Of a stretch of 64,000 nucleotides of DNA, positions 39,094 through 47,349 are shown one piece after another. Each line of letters opens with the position of its first letter. Position 1 is the stretch's first letter. The notes below the pieces were generated by a model. That model had not been told where the DNA came from. It worked only from the letters and a program-made list of their open reading frames with translations, and searched no databases. Source of the DNA: Corynebacterium tuberculostearicum (GTDB taxonomy: Bacteria > Actinomycetota > Actinomycetes > Mycobacteriales > Mycobacteriaceae); the NCBI RefSeq assembly GCF_030506365.1, contig NZ_CP073092.1, positions 1,860,001 to 1,924,000 on the forward strand, in the 5' to 3' direction. The translations under genes and the position numbers were made by a program.

Positions 39094-39705
39094 CTACTGA
39101 ACCAAGTAAATAACGGTGAAAACGCCGATCCACACAACGTCAACGAAGTGCCAGTAGTAGGACACTGCCATTGCTGCGGTCGCCTGTGCCGGCGTGAACT
39201 TGGACTTAGCAACGCGCGCGAGAATGATTGCAAAAGAAATCAGGCCCGCGGTCACGTGCGCAGCGTGGAAGCCGGTGATGATATAGAACACCGAACCAAA
39301 GACGCTGGACTGCACAGTCACACCTGCGTGAATCAACTCGGTCCACTCAAACGCCATGATGCCCAAGAACACAACGCCCAGTACCAGCGTCACGGTGTAC
39401 CAGAGTCGAAGCTTGTAAACGTCACCCCTTTCTGCGGCAAACACGCCGAACTGCGAGGTCACAGAAGAAGAAATCAGCACTGCCGTAATGAGGAAACCCA
39501 TGGGCAGGTTGATATGGGCGGTGTGCTCCGCCCAATCGCCTTCCTGACCGTTTGCTCGCGAGGTAAACCACATCGCGAACAGTCCGGCAAAGAACATCAA
39601 TTCCTGAGACAGGAACACGATGGTGCCCACACTGACCATATTGGGTCGGTTCAGTGAGGCAGCACGTGGTGCTGTCATACCTTGGTTAGAAACTACGCTC
39701 GTCAC
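39094..39705 (-). CDS. ctaE: Cytochrome c oxidase subunit III CtaE
   Basis: 203-residue subunit III of aa3 oxidase with five membrane helices, as in C. glutamicum (the two N-terminal helices of mitochondrial subunit III are absent). Motifs FLSQELMFFAGLFAMWF, ERGDVYKLRLWY, TGFHAAHVTAGLI and YYWHFVDVVWIGVFTVIYLVQ. I place the start at GTG 39705 (VTSVVSNQGM), which is 7 bp after CATAAT, suggesting a leaderless transcript; the longer frame to 39936 is not supported by family length. It heads the ctaE-qcrCAB operon. Confidence 0.95.
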   Translation of the reverse strand: MTSVVSNQGMTAPRAASLNRPNMVSVGTIVFLSQELMFFAGLFAMWFTSRANGQEGDWAEHTAHINLPMGFLITAVLISSSVTSQFGVFAAERGDVYKLRLWYTVTLVLGVVFLGIMAFEWTELIHAGVTVQSSVFGSVFYIITGFHAAHVTAGLISFAIILARVAKSKFTPAQATAAMAVSYYWHFVDVVWIGVFTVIYLVQ

Positions 39706-39831
39706 AGTGGCTATTATGGCTGTTCTGGGCGCTAAAGTCACCTCGATTCCCCCCGCTTTCTCTATTCTTTTTTGATGCTTCGTCCAGCAAAAGGCCAGCA
39801 AGTCAGAGTCAAAAACTTTATTTTTCCAAAC

Positions 39832-39859
39832 GGGAACTTTTCGCCCCGCTTTCCGACGC
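39832..39859 (+). promoter_or_regulatory. ECF-sigma-like motif 1 (GGGAAC-N16-CGACGC)
   Basis: GGGAAC at 39832-39837 and CGACGC at 39854-39859, 16 bp apart, on the strand opposite to ctaE. GGAAC and CGAC-type boxes are typical -35 and -10 elements of ECF sigma factors. An identical arrangement lies at 40146. Confidence 0.4.
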
Positions 39860-40145
39860 CCCATTGATGCAGGTGACACCACACGTCGGGCCCTACCCTG
39901 AAATTCCGAAGCACCCCGGCCACCCGACGCCCCCACTTATCGATGCACCCGTCCGTGTACCCGAACCCCGCTGCCTGGAGAGATAAATCACACTCCACGA
40001 GCCCCCCAAACGCCCTGCTTTACAACTTTCGAACGACCCCCGCAAAAATCGGCTTTTACGTGCCAGAATGCAGAAGAAACGCTATCGCGAACATGCAGCA
40101 AGATCAGCCACGCCTCCCCCACCGGTAAAACTTTTTGAAACTCTC

Positions 40146-40173
40146 GGGAACTTTCTTGCGCCGCGAACGACGC
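40146..40173 (+). promoter_or_regulatory. ECF-sigma-like motif 2 (GGGAAC-N16-CGACGC)
   Basis: Same two hexamers and the same 16-bp spacer as motif 1, and both are embedded in CGGGAACTTT. The predicted transcript would run into the ctaF terminator hairpin and, if it read through, antisense to ctaF. Confidence 0.4.
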
Positions 40174-40185
40174 TGGATCGCCAAA

Positions 40186-40214
40186 GCCCTCCTAGCCATG
40201 ATAACTAGGAGGGC
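40186..40214 (-). terminator. Terminator of the ctaC-ctaF operon
   Basis: Perfect 10-bp stem GCCCTCCTAG / CTAGGAGGGC; on the minus strand followed by TTTGGC, about 40 bp past the ctaF stop. Confidence 0.75.
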
Positions 40215-40252
40215 GGAGAAGTTTTAGGCAGGGATTCCTTTACATCGAGGAA

Positions 40253-40684
40253 TTAGTGCTTTTCCTTCGGTAGGCCGTACTGCAGGGACAGGCCGGTGCA
40301 GGCCGCGATGAGGCAGACAGCGCCGAGGGCAATCAGCCAGAAGTAGAGGAAAATGATTCCCAAGCCGAGGAGGCCAATGGCGCCAGTCATAGCCAGCGGC
40401 CAGATGGAGCCTGGGGAGAAGAAACCAAGGATACCAGCGGCATCTTCAGTTTCTGCCTCTTCCCAATCCTCTGGCAGGACGTCACTGCGGTCATCAGTGA
40501 AGTGAAGGTAAGCACCCAGCATCATGCACAGCAGGAAGGCGAGGAACATGCCCACGATGCCAACCCACTCGGCACCGTAGAGGTAGCCGTCGTCCTTAAC
40601 GAAGGTGACGCCGAAGATGTAGACAATCAGCGAGACAAGAAGGTACGTCGCGATTGAGTAAAAGACTTTCGATGTTGCACGCAT
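40253..40684 (-). CDS. ctaF: Cytochrome c oxidase subunit IV CtaF
   Basis: 143-residue small aa3 oxidase subunit, the same length as C. glutamicum CtaF, with four membrane helices (about 8-27, 36-58, 88-110 and 112-133) and the actinobacterial motif [21 protein letters not shown]. It overlies the core subunits; the catalytic subunit I gene (ctaD) is not in this window. It starts 19 bp after ctaC and is followed by a terminator. Confidence 0.95.
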   Translation of the reverse strand: MRATSKVFYSIATYLLVSLIVYIFGVTFVKDDGYLYGAEWVGIVGMFLAFLLCMMLGAYLHFTDDRSDVLPEDWEEAETEDAAGILGFFSPGSIWPLAMTGAIGLLGLGIIFLYFWLIALGAVCLIAACTGLSLQYGLPKEKH

Positions 40685-40703
40685 TGTGTTGTGTCCTTAT
40701 CTC

Positions 40704-41777
40704 TTATGCCGCGGTGTTTACGTAGTTGTCGCCCTTAGCGGTGTCACGCTCGCCGGAGAACGGGTGGGTGGTTACCGCGTATGGGTCCTGGCCGATTTCT
40801 TCCAGGGCCTCCGCATTGGTGGCATCTGGGTTGTCCTCGCGGAACTTCAGGTACGTGTTGAAGTCCTCCGGAGAGACAACGCGGATTTCAAAGTTCATCA
40901 TCGAGTGGTAGGTACCGCACATCTCAGCACAACGGCCAACGAATGCGCCCTGCTTCTCAATCTTTTCCACCTGGAAGCTACGCTCCTGAGCGTTTGCCTC
41001 TGGGTGCGCATAGACGTCGCGCTTGAACAAGAACTCCGGTACCCAGAATGCGTGGGAAACGTCGCCGGAAGCGAGTCGGAACTCAATCGCAGTATCGGAA
41101 GGAAGAACCAGAACCGGAACCTCTTCGGTGGTACCGACGGTCTCAATCTTGTTGTAGTTCAGGTAGGAAAGGTCGCCCATGGACTTACCGTGGATTGGGT
41201 TCGGGTTGTCCACACCCTCAGGGTCGTGAGCGGTCTTCTCTGCCTCAGCCTGACGCTCCTTGTCGGCACCGTCGTAGTTCTCACCATTGACGTGATTCTC
41301 GGCGTAACCGAACTTCCAGTTCCACTGGAACGCAGTAACGTCAACGACCACCTTCGGATCCTTATCCAAGGCGGTGACCTTCTGCTGAGTCTGAACAGTG
41401 AAGAAGAACAGGCCCATGATGATGAGGATCGGGACGATGGTCAGAACCATCTCTAGCGGAACGTTGTACTGAATCTGGCGCGGGAACTCGCCCTTGCCGT
41501 CCTTCTTTGCCTTCTTCGCGCTCCAGCGGAAGATTGCGGTGAGGAACAGGCCCCACATAATAAAACCAACGATCCATGCAGCAACCCAGACCCAAATCCA
41601 GAAGTTGTACATGGCCTCTGCCTCAGGGGTAATACCCTTCGGCCAACCGAATCCCAGGAGGTTCTCTACAGCAGTTGGCGCCTGAACGTCACAACCTGCC
41701 AGAGCGAGTCCACCCAGGGCAAGTGCGCCAGCTACGCCCGCCTTGCGGGCAAAGGTGCGCTTATTACGCTGTCCCAC
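40704..41777 (-). CDS. ctaC: Cytochrome c oxidase subunit II CtaC
   Basis: 357-residue CuA-bearing subunit. Lipoprotein signal with lipobox LALAGC (Cys about residue 29), two membrane helices (about 57-78 and 108-130) and a periplasmic cupredoxin domain with an actinobacterial insertion (about 175-220). CuA ligands: SHAFWVPEF (His) and GRCAEMCGTYHSMM (Cys, Glu, Cys, His, Met). GTG 41777 (VGQRNKRTFARK) gives the family start; the longer frame from 41822 does not. RBS GAAAGGCAG. Divergent from ltsA. Confidence 0.96.
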   Translation of the reverse strand: MGQRNKRTFARKAGVAGALALGGLALAGCDVQAPTAVENLLGFGWPKGITPEAEAMYNFWIWVWVAAWIVGFIMWGLFLTAIFRWSAKKAKKDGKGEFPRQIQYNVPLEMVLTIVPILIIMGLFFFTVQTQQKVTALDKDPKVVVDVTAFQWNWKFGYAENHVNGENYDGADKERQAEAEKTAHDPEGVDNPNPIHGKSMGDLSYLNYNKIETVGTTEEVPVLVLPSDTAIEFRLASGDVSHAFWVPEFLFKRDVYAHPEANAQERSFQVEKIEKQGAFVGRCAEMCGTYHSMMNFEIRVVSPEDFNTYLKFREDNPDATNAEALEEIGQDPYAVTTHPFSGERDTAKGDNYVNTAA

Positions 41778-42167
41778 GTGTGTTCTGCCTTTCTGTCCAC
41801 ACAAAACTTCTCGAATACTCACAGAGCACTCTTACCCAATCAGAATAGAGGATAATTGCCAGATTCCCAGCCTGTTTAAAGGCATAAAAGGGCACCTAGT
41901 GCACTCATTTCATATTCTCCTTCTGGTAGGTTACCGCCCCACCTGCACAATGTTCCAACCGCACCCCCAGCGACCACGGAATCCATGTGCGCCAATTCAC
42001 AGGAATCGGACGGAACCATCATCCGAAAGTTCGCACCCCTATCGGGGAAGCTAATTCCAAGGCAGTCGGCAGGTTTTCTTAAGCCGTGGCGTGTTCTGGT
42101 TTCACACTCTCTGGCCGTAAAGTGGGTGACTAGCAATAGACGCTTATATATAAGGAGCAATCTTTTC
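41778..42167. other. ctaC-ltsA divergent promoter region
   Basis: 390 bp between divergent genes. The ltsA side has TATATATAAGGAGCAATC (ribosome-binding site AAGGAG) and the ctaC side TATTCT about 60 bp before the GTG. No gene seen; regulator boxes could not be identified with confidence. Confidence 0.5.
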
Positions 42168-44090
42168 ATGTGCGGACTTCTTGGCATGCTCGCCGCCACA
42201 GGCAACGTAGATCAGTACGTTGACGCGCTGGAACGTTCCCTGCCCTGCATGCGCCACCGCGGCCCAGATGCGGCCGGCACCTGGCATGACGGCGATGCCG
42301 CCTTCGGCTTCAACCGCCTGTCCATTATTGACCTGGAGCACTCCCACCAGCCCCTTCGCTGGGGCCCGGAGGACGAGCCCGACCGCTACGCCATGACCTT
42401 TAATGGCGAAATCTACAACTACGTGGAGCTGCGCGAGGAGCTCAAGGGCCTCGGCTACACCTTCCACACCGAGGGCGATGGCGAGCCCATCGTGGTGGGC
42501 TACCACCACTGGGGCAAGGACGTAGTCAACCACCTGCGCGGCATGTTTGGCATCGTCATCTGGGATACTCACACCAAGACGATGTTTGCCGCTCGCGACC
42601 AATTTGGCATCAAGCCGCTGTATTACGCCACTACCGAGGCGGGTACCGTTTTCGCTTCGGAGATGAAGTGCATCTTGGAGATGGCGGATGAGCTCGGTCT
42701 AGATCTCAACCTTGACCGTCGCGCCATTGAGCACTACGTGGACCTGCAATACGTCCCGGAGCCAGAATCCCTCCACGCGAATATTCGCCGCGTTGAATCC
42801 GGCTGCACGGTTACCCTTCGTCCAGGCGAAGACGTTGTCGCCGAGCGCTACTTCAAGCCTCGCTTCCCTGTACAGCAGGTAAAGCAAGGCGAAGAGCAGC
42901 AGCTATTTGACCGCATTGCGGAGGCGTTGGAAGATTCCGTCGCTAAGCACATGCGTGCCGACGTCACCGTGGGTTCCTTCCTATCTGGCGGCATTGACTC
43001 CACCGCTATTGCCACCCTGGCCAAGCGCCACAACCCAGATCTACTTACCTTTACCACCGGCTTCGAGCGCGAGGGCTATTCTGAGGTCGATGTTGCGGCA
43101 GAGTCCGCGGAAGCTATTGGCGTGGAGCACATCGTCAAGATTGTCTCCCCCGAAGAATATGCCGAGTCCATCCCGAAGATCATGTGGTACCTGGACAATC
43201 CGGTGGCTGACCCCTCGCTGGTGCCGCTGTACTTTGTGGCGCAGGAGGCCCGCAAACATGTCAAGGTAGTTCTTTCCGGCGAGGGCGCGGACGAGCTCTT
43301 TGGCGGCTACACCATCTACAAGGAACCACTGTCCCTCGCCCCGTTTGAGAAAATCCCTTCCCCACTGCGTCGCGGACTGGGCAAGCTCTCGCAGGTTCTA
43401 CCCGAGGGCATGAAGGGCAAGTCCCTGCTCAACCGTGGTTCGATGACGATGGAAGAGCGTTACTACGGCAATGCTCGTTCCTTCAACTTTGAGCAGATGC
43501 AGCGCGTTATCCCGTGGGCAAAGCGCGAATGGGACCACCGCGAGGTTACCGCCCCCATCTACGCCCAGTCTGAGGACTTTGATCCGGTCGCACGCATGCA
43601 GCATTTGGACCTATTCACTTGGATGCGCGGTGACATCCTGGTCAAGGCCGATAAGATCAATATGGCCAACTCGCTGGAGCTGCGCGTGCCATTCCTAGAC
43701 AAGGAAGTCCTCAAGGTTGCCGAGTCCATCCCTTATGACCTGAAGATTTCGCACGGCACCACCAAGTACGCCCTGCGCAAGGCCATGGAGCAGATCGTCC
43801 CGGCGCATGTTCTGCATCGCAAGAAGCTGGGCTTCCCAGTGCCGATGCGTCACTGGCTGGCCGGCGATGAGCTATACGGTTGGGCCCAAGACACCATCAA
43901 TGAGTCCCAGACCGAGGACATCTTTAATAAGAAGGAAGTTCTCGAGATGCTCAAGGAGCACCGAGATGGCGTTTCCGATCACTCCCGCCGCTTGTGGACC
44001 GTGCTGTCCTTTATGATCTGGCACGGCATCTTTGTGGAAAAGCGCATCGATCCGCAGATCGAGCAGCGCGACTACCCGGTCAAGCTCTAA
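42168..44090 (+). CDS. ltsA: Glutamine-dependent amidotransferase LtsA (asparagine-synthetase-like)
   Basis: 640-residue class II glutamine amidotransferase of the asparagine synthase B type, as long as C. glutamicum LtsA. It amidates an envelope substrate: in C. glutamicum LtsA is reported to amidate meso-DAP in peptidoglycan, and mutants are lysozyme-sensitive. N-terminal nucleophile Cys2 (MCGLLGML), RHRGPDAAGTW, FNGEIYNYVELREEL, ATP pyrophosphatase loop SFLSGGIDSTAIATL (about 265-280), LSGEGADELFGGYTIY. The ATG at 42168 gives Cys2 and follows AAGGAG; in-frame extension to 41985 would bury the nucleophile. Confidence 0.95.
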   Translation: MCGLLGMLAATGNVDQYVDALERSLPCMRHRGPDAAGTWHDGDAAFGFNRLSIIDLEHSHQPLRWGPEDEPDRYAMTFNGEIYNYVELREELKGLGYTFHTEGDGEPIVVGYHHWGKDVVNHLRGMFGIVIWDTHTKTMFAARDQFGIKPLYYATTEAGTVFASEMKCILEMADELGLDLNLDRRAIEHYVDLQYVPEPESLHANIRRVESGCTVTLRPGEDVVAERYFKPRFPVQQVKQGEEQQLFDRIAEALEDSVAKHMRADVTVGSFLSGGIDSTAIATLAKRHNPDLLTFTTGFEREGYSEVDVAAESAEAIGVEHIVKIVSPEEYAESIPKIMWYLDNPVADPSLVPLYFVAQEARKHVKVVLSGEGADELFGGYTIYKEPLSLAPFEKIPSPLRRGLGKLSQVLPEGMKGKSLLNRGSMTMEERYYGNARSFNFEQMQRVIPWAKREWDHREVTAPIYAQSEDFDPVARMQHLDLFTWMRGDILVKADKINMANSLELRVPFLDKEVLKVAESIPYDLKISHGTTKYALRKAMEQIVPAHVLHRKKLGFPVPMRHWLAGDELYGWAQDTINESQTEDIFNKKEVLEMLKEHRDGVSDHSRRLWTVLSFMIWHGIFVEKRIDPQIEQRDYPVKL

Positions 44091-44105
44091 GAGCCTTCCA
44101 CACAC

Positions 44106-44140
44106 AAAGAGGGTGGGTGCCAGTGGCACCCACCCTCTTT
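44106..44140. terminator. Bidirectional terminator between ltsA and the IscA-type gene
   Basis: Perfect 16-bp stem AAAGAGGGTGGGTGCC / GGCACCCACCCTCTTT with a 3-nt loop; A-rich on one side and T-rich on the other, so it serves both convergent genes. Confidence 0.9.
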
Positions 44141-44154
44141 GTATTGCCTTCTCT

Positions 44155-44502
44155 TTAGTTGAAGGAATCGCCACAAGCGCAAGAGCCGGTGGCATTCGGG
44201 TTATCAATGGTGAAACCCTGGGACTCGATGGTGTCAGCGAAGTCAATCTTGGCACCGGTCAGGTAGGGAACGGACATCTTGTCCACAACGAGGTTTACGC
44301 CGCCTACCTGGTCAACCTTGTCACCATCCAAGGTGCGGTCATCAAAGTAGAGCTGGTAGCGCAGGCCAGCGCAGCCACCAGGCTGGACGGCAATGCGCAG
44401 GGAGAGATCGTCGCGGCCCTCCTGATCAAGCAGCGCCTTTGCCTTTGCGGCTGCTGCTTCGGTCAGAATGACGCCGGTTGCGGAAGCTGGAGCGGTCATC
44501 AC
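44155..44502 (-). CDS. erpA: HesB/IscA-type iron-sulfur cluster insertion protein
   Basis: 115-residue A-type Fe-S carrier with the three conserved cysteines in GGCAGLRYQLYFDD and SCACGDSF near the C-terminus. It delivers clusters to apo-proteins; clients could include LipA and ThiC encoded later in this window, though that is inference. Convergent with ltsA. The symbol erpA follows the usual actinobacterial naming and is not proven by sequence alone. Confidence 0.9.
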   Translation of the reverse strand: MMTAPASATGVILTEAAAAKAKALLDQEGRDDLSLRIAVQPGGCAGLRYQLYFDDRTLDGDKVDQVGGVNLVVDKMSVPYLTGAKIDFADTIESQGFTIDNPNATGSCACGDSFN

Positions 44503-44640
44503 TTCTCCTCAATAAGTATTGGATTCGTTGCCACTACCCTACCCGGTTAGGTCAGGTGGGAAAAGGTAGCCCATACCTTCAACACCATCTGCGCCGGGCC
44601 TATTCCCCTATTCACACCTAAACCTTGTAGTGTGAGGAGC

Positions 44641-45333
44641 GTGAAACTCCCGTGGCAAAAAGATGACAAGACCTCCACTGAGTCTGCTCCTGTACAGGAC
44701 AAAGCTCAGGCAGAAGTTCAGGAAGAGCCCCAGCGCAAGGGCTATACCCCACCGAAGGGTCGTCCTACGCCAAAGCGCGCAGAGCAAGAGATTGCGCGCG
44801 GTGTAAAGCGCGATCCCCATGGCATGTCCGATGCGCAGCGCTACCAGCACCGCAAGGACATGAAGAAGTCCATGAGCAAGGACGAGTGGAAGGAATATAA
44901 GAAGAAGGAGCGCCAAGAGCGCCAGCAGGCCAACCGCGAGCAGCAGGCCCGCATGGCAGAAGGCGATCCGCGCTTCCTGCCCGCCCGCGACCAGGGTGAA
45001 GTGCGCGCCTATGTACGCGATTGGGTGGATGCCCGCCGCAGCCTGAGCAACTGGGTCATGCCGATGGCCTTGGTGCTCATCGTGGTCATGTTCTTGACCT
45101 ACGCGGTACCCAGCATTGCGACGATCATCAATGCGGTAGCGATGGTTATCCTCGTTATCTTCGCCATCGAGGGCGTCATTTTGGCCCGCCGCTGCAATAA
45201 TGCCGTGCGCGCCAAGTTCCCTGGCACCACCGAAGCCGGCTTTAGCCTTGGTTTTTATGCGTATTCTCGCGCCAGCCAGCCGCGCAAGTGGCGCATCCCG
45301 CGCCCTCGCGTGGAGCTCGGCGCTGACGTTTAG
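44641..45333 (+). CDS. DUF3043 membrane protein
   Basis: About 230 residues of the actinobacterial DUF3043 family. The N-terminal half is charged (KLPWQKDDK, GRPTPKRAEQEIARG, RKDMKKSMSKDEWKEYKKKERQERQQ) and probably helical; two membrane segments follow (about 140-180), then a Gly/Arg tail RASQPRKWRIPRPRVELG. Function unknown. GTG 44641 has TAGTGT 7 bp upstream and may be leaderless; a GTG at 44632 is also in frame. The next gene starts 12 bp downstream, likely in the same operon. Confidence 0.88.
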   Translation: MKLPWQKDDKTSTESAPVQDKAQAEVQEEPQRKGYTPPKGRPTPKRAEQEIARGVKRDPHGMSDAQRYQHRKDMKKSMSKDEWKEYKKKERQERQQANREQQARMAEGDPRFLPARDQGEVRAYVRDWVDARRSLSNWVMPMALVLIVVMFLTYAVPSIATIINAVAMVILVIFAIEGVILARRCNNAVRAKFPGTTEAGFSLGFYAYSRASQPRKWRIPRPRVELGADV

Positions 45334-45345
45334 GGAGGACTGCTC

Positions 45346-46140
45346 ATGGCCATTGCGCAGCCCGATAAGCAGGCACATACCGCACAGGACGCACAGCTCG
45401 CCCCTTGGGGGCGCATGACCGACGCCGCTCAATGGCTGGCTGCTTGCCAAGGCGCGGCGCCTGCCCATGAGCCGCGGCGCGTGCGCGCCGTAATTTTCGC
45501 GGATCAAGAGACCTCGCTTTCGGCCGCTGAGACCGCCGCGCGTCGCGCTGAGGCCGGGCTGAATGTAGTCACCGTGACGGATTATTCCCAGGCCTACAGC
45601 CTTGGAGCCGCAACAGCGGATGCGGAAATTGATGCCGGGGCTGACCTACTCATTCCCGGCGGCGAAGAGCTCGCCCGAGTACCGGCCGTCGTAATGGCAA
45701 CGATGACGCAAACGGAGCCGGTAGTGATCGTCGGCAAGCAGCGCAGCGTGGAAGACTGGAAGCGCGAGGTCACCGCTATCCGGGACGCCATGTTCCGCGC
45801 GCGCAACCTCGAGGGCATGGAGCTGGTTGAATCGTGCCAGTCCACCGTGCTAGCAGCCACGGTGGGGTTCATTGCCCGGGCCGCGGAGCGCCGCACGCCC
45901 CTGCTTGTCGACGCCCCCTTGACCGCCACCGCCGCGCTCCTTGCTGAGCGCGATAACCCTGGCGTGAAAGACTGGCTCTTCGCCACCACGCTGTCCACTG
46001 CCCCTGCGCATAAGTTGGCGCTGGAAAAGCTAGGGCTCCACCCCCTGATGGAACTGGGAATGGAGCCACAACCTGCGCTCGGCGCGCTCGCGGCGCTGCC
46101 GATGCTGCTCACCGGAGTGGAGATCGCCGCGGAGGCCTAA
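45346..46140 (+). CDS. CobT-like protein lacking catalytic motifs
   Basis: 264 residues resembling nicotinate-nucleotide--dimethylbenzimidazole phosphoribosyltransferase (CobT): AAQWLAACQG near the start, AGADLLIPGGEE, then LVDAPLTATAALLAE, LGLHPLMELGM and GALAALPMLLTGVEIA at the end. The protein is about 80-90 residues shorter than CobT (about 350). The family GEMGIGNTT (substrate binding) reads GEELARVPA, DHG reads DQE, and the catalytic Glu in GEGTGA aligns with Pro in PQPALGA. No cobU or cobS is beside it. It is intact, starts behind GGGAGG and has neighbour-like codon use, so it is retained with a probably changed role. Confidence 0.75.
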   Translation: MAIAQPDKQAHTAQDAQLAPWGRMTDAAQWLAACQGAAPAHEPRRVRAVIFADQETSLSAAETAARRAEAGLNVVTVTDYSQAYSLGAATADAEIDAGADLLIPGGEELARVPAVVMATMTQTEPVVIVGKQRSVEDWKREVTAIRDAMFRARNLEGMELVESCQSTVLAATVGFIARAAERRTPLLVDAPLTATAALLAERDNPGVKDWLFATTLSTAPAHKLALEKLGLHPLMELGMEPQPALGALAALPMLLTGVEIAAEA

Positions 46141-46148
46141 GCAGGGGA

Positions 46149-47246
46149 CTACTTCACTAGGGTATGGAGCCAACCGTGGGTATCCTCCACTGCGCCGCGC
46201 TGGATTCCGGTGAGGCGCTCGCGCAGGGCCATGGTGATCTCACCCGCTTCGTTGCCATTGACCTGGAAGTCGGCAGAGTCTCCCATCACGTGGCCCACCG
46301 GAGTGATAACTGCGGCAGTGCCACAGGCAAAGGCCTCTGACATAGCGCCGGATTCGGCATCGCGCTGCCACTCTTCGGTAGTGATGCGGCGCTCGGTGAC
46401 CTTGTAGCCCAAATCCTGCGCTACCTGCAATAGGGATTCGCGGGTAATGCCGGGCAGCAAGGAGCCCGATAGTTCTGGTGTAACAATCTCCGCGCTATCG
46501 CCAGAGCCATACACAAACATCAGGTTCATTCCGCCCATCTCCTCGATGTAACGGCGCTCGATGGCGTCCAACCAGACCACCTGGTCACAGCCCTTTTCAT
46601 CTGCCTGGGCCTGCGCCAAGAGTGAGCCTGCGTAGTTGCCCGCAAACTTGGCCGCGCCGGTGCCGCCAGGGGCTGCGCGCACGTAGTCAGTGGATAGCCA
46701 GACGGATACTGGCTTGATCCCGCCGCTGAAGTAGGAGCCCGCTGGGGAGGCAATGAGCACGTAGCGGTAGGAATTGGCGGGGTGAACGCCCAAGGAGACC
46801 TCGGTGGAGATCATAAACGGGCGCAGGTACAGGGCCGCTTCCCCACCGGCTTCCGGTACCCAGTCCTGATCCACCTCCACCAATTGGCGCAGGGACTCAA
46901 TGAAATCTTCCTGCGGAAGCTCGGGCATAGCCAGGCGCTCAGCAGAATTGATAAAGCGCTGCGCATTGTGGTCCGGACGGAAGGTAGCGATAGAACCATC
47001 CGGCTGACGGTAGGCCTTGATGCCTTCAAAGATTGCCTGCCCATAATGGAATACGTTGCTGGCAGGTTCCATGGTCATCGGTCCGTACGGGCGCACCTGA
47101 GCATCGTGCCAGCCCTTTTCTTCGGTCCAGTCAATGGTGACCATGTGGTCCGTAAAGTGCTTGCCAAAGCCGGGGTTGGCGAGGATCTCTCTCAATTCTT
47201 CCGCGGACGTGGGGTTATCGGTACGAGTAATCGTGTAATCAAGCAT
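46149..47246 (-). CDS. ilvE: Branched-chain amino acid aminotransferase IlvE
   Basis: 365-residue class IV PLP aminotransferase that interconverts branched-chain amino acids and keto acids with glutamate. [61 protein letters not shown] (PLP Lys in AKFAGNYA), [11 protein letters not shown] and [15 protein letters not shown] match group IV fold type IV signatures. Start at ATG 47246 or GTG 47252; AGGGG lies 7 bp before the GTG. Convergent with the CobT-like gene, 8 bp apart. Confidence 0.97.
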   Translation of the reverse strand: MLDYTITRTDNPTSAEELREILANPGFGKHFTDHMVTIDWTEEKGWHDAQVRPYGPMTMEPASNVFHYGQAIFEGIKAYRQPDGSIATFRPDHNAQRFINSAERLAMPELPQEDFIESLRQLVEVDQDWVPEAGGEAALYLRPFMISTEVSLGVHPANSYRYVLIASPAGSYFSGGIKPVSVWLSTDYVRAAPGGTGAAKFAGNYAGSLLAQAQADEKGCDQVVWLDAIERRYIEEMGGMNLMFVYGSGDSAEIVTPELSGSLLPGITRESLLQVAQDLGYKVTERRITTEEWQRDAESGAMSEAFACGTAAVITPVGHVMGDSADFQVNGNEAGEITMALRERLTGIQRGAVEDTHGWLHTLVK

Positions 47247-47349
47247 GCCCACAATCTACCCCTTTATCTATAGCGAGGCAGGAATAAGTTCATCGCCGCG
47301 CGGTACAGTGGAGGGAAGATTGATAAGCCTTTCCATAAAGGAGGACACA

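Larger units (their letters stand above)
39706..40252. other. ctaE-ctaF intergenic region
   Basis: 547 bp without a gene. Holds the ctaE promoter at its left edge (CATAAT at 39718-39713 with TGACTT 16 bp upstream on the minus strand), two forward-strand GGGAAC-N16-CGACGC motifs (39832-39859 and 40146-40173), five forward AACTTT hexamers and the ctaF terminator (40186-40214). A 61-codon forward frame at 39943-40128 has no ribosome-binding site. Confidence 0.55.

Noticed and set aside
34921..39861. 16-mer CCGCTTTCCGACGCCC at 34921 and 39846
   Set aside because: Both are intergenic, but one chance 16-bp repeat in 64 kb is expected about half the time, and the first lacks the GGGAAC box found before the second.
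39943..40128. 61-codon forward frame between ctaE and ctaF
   Set aside because: No ribosome-binding site, Pro/Arg-rich low-complexity translation and no family.
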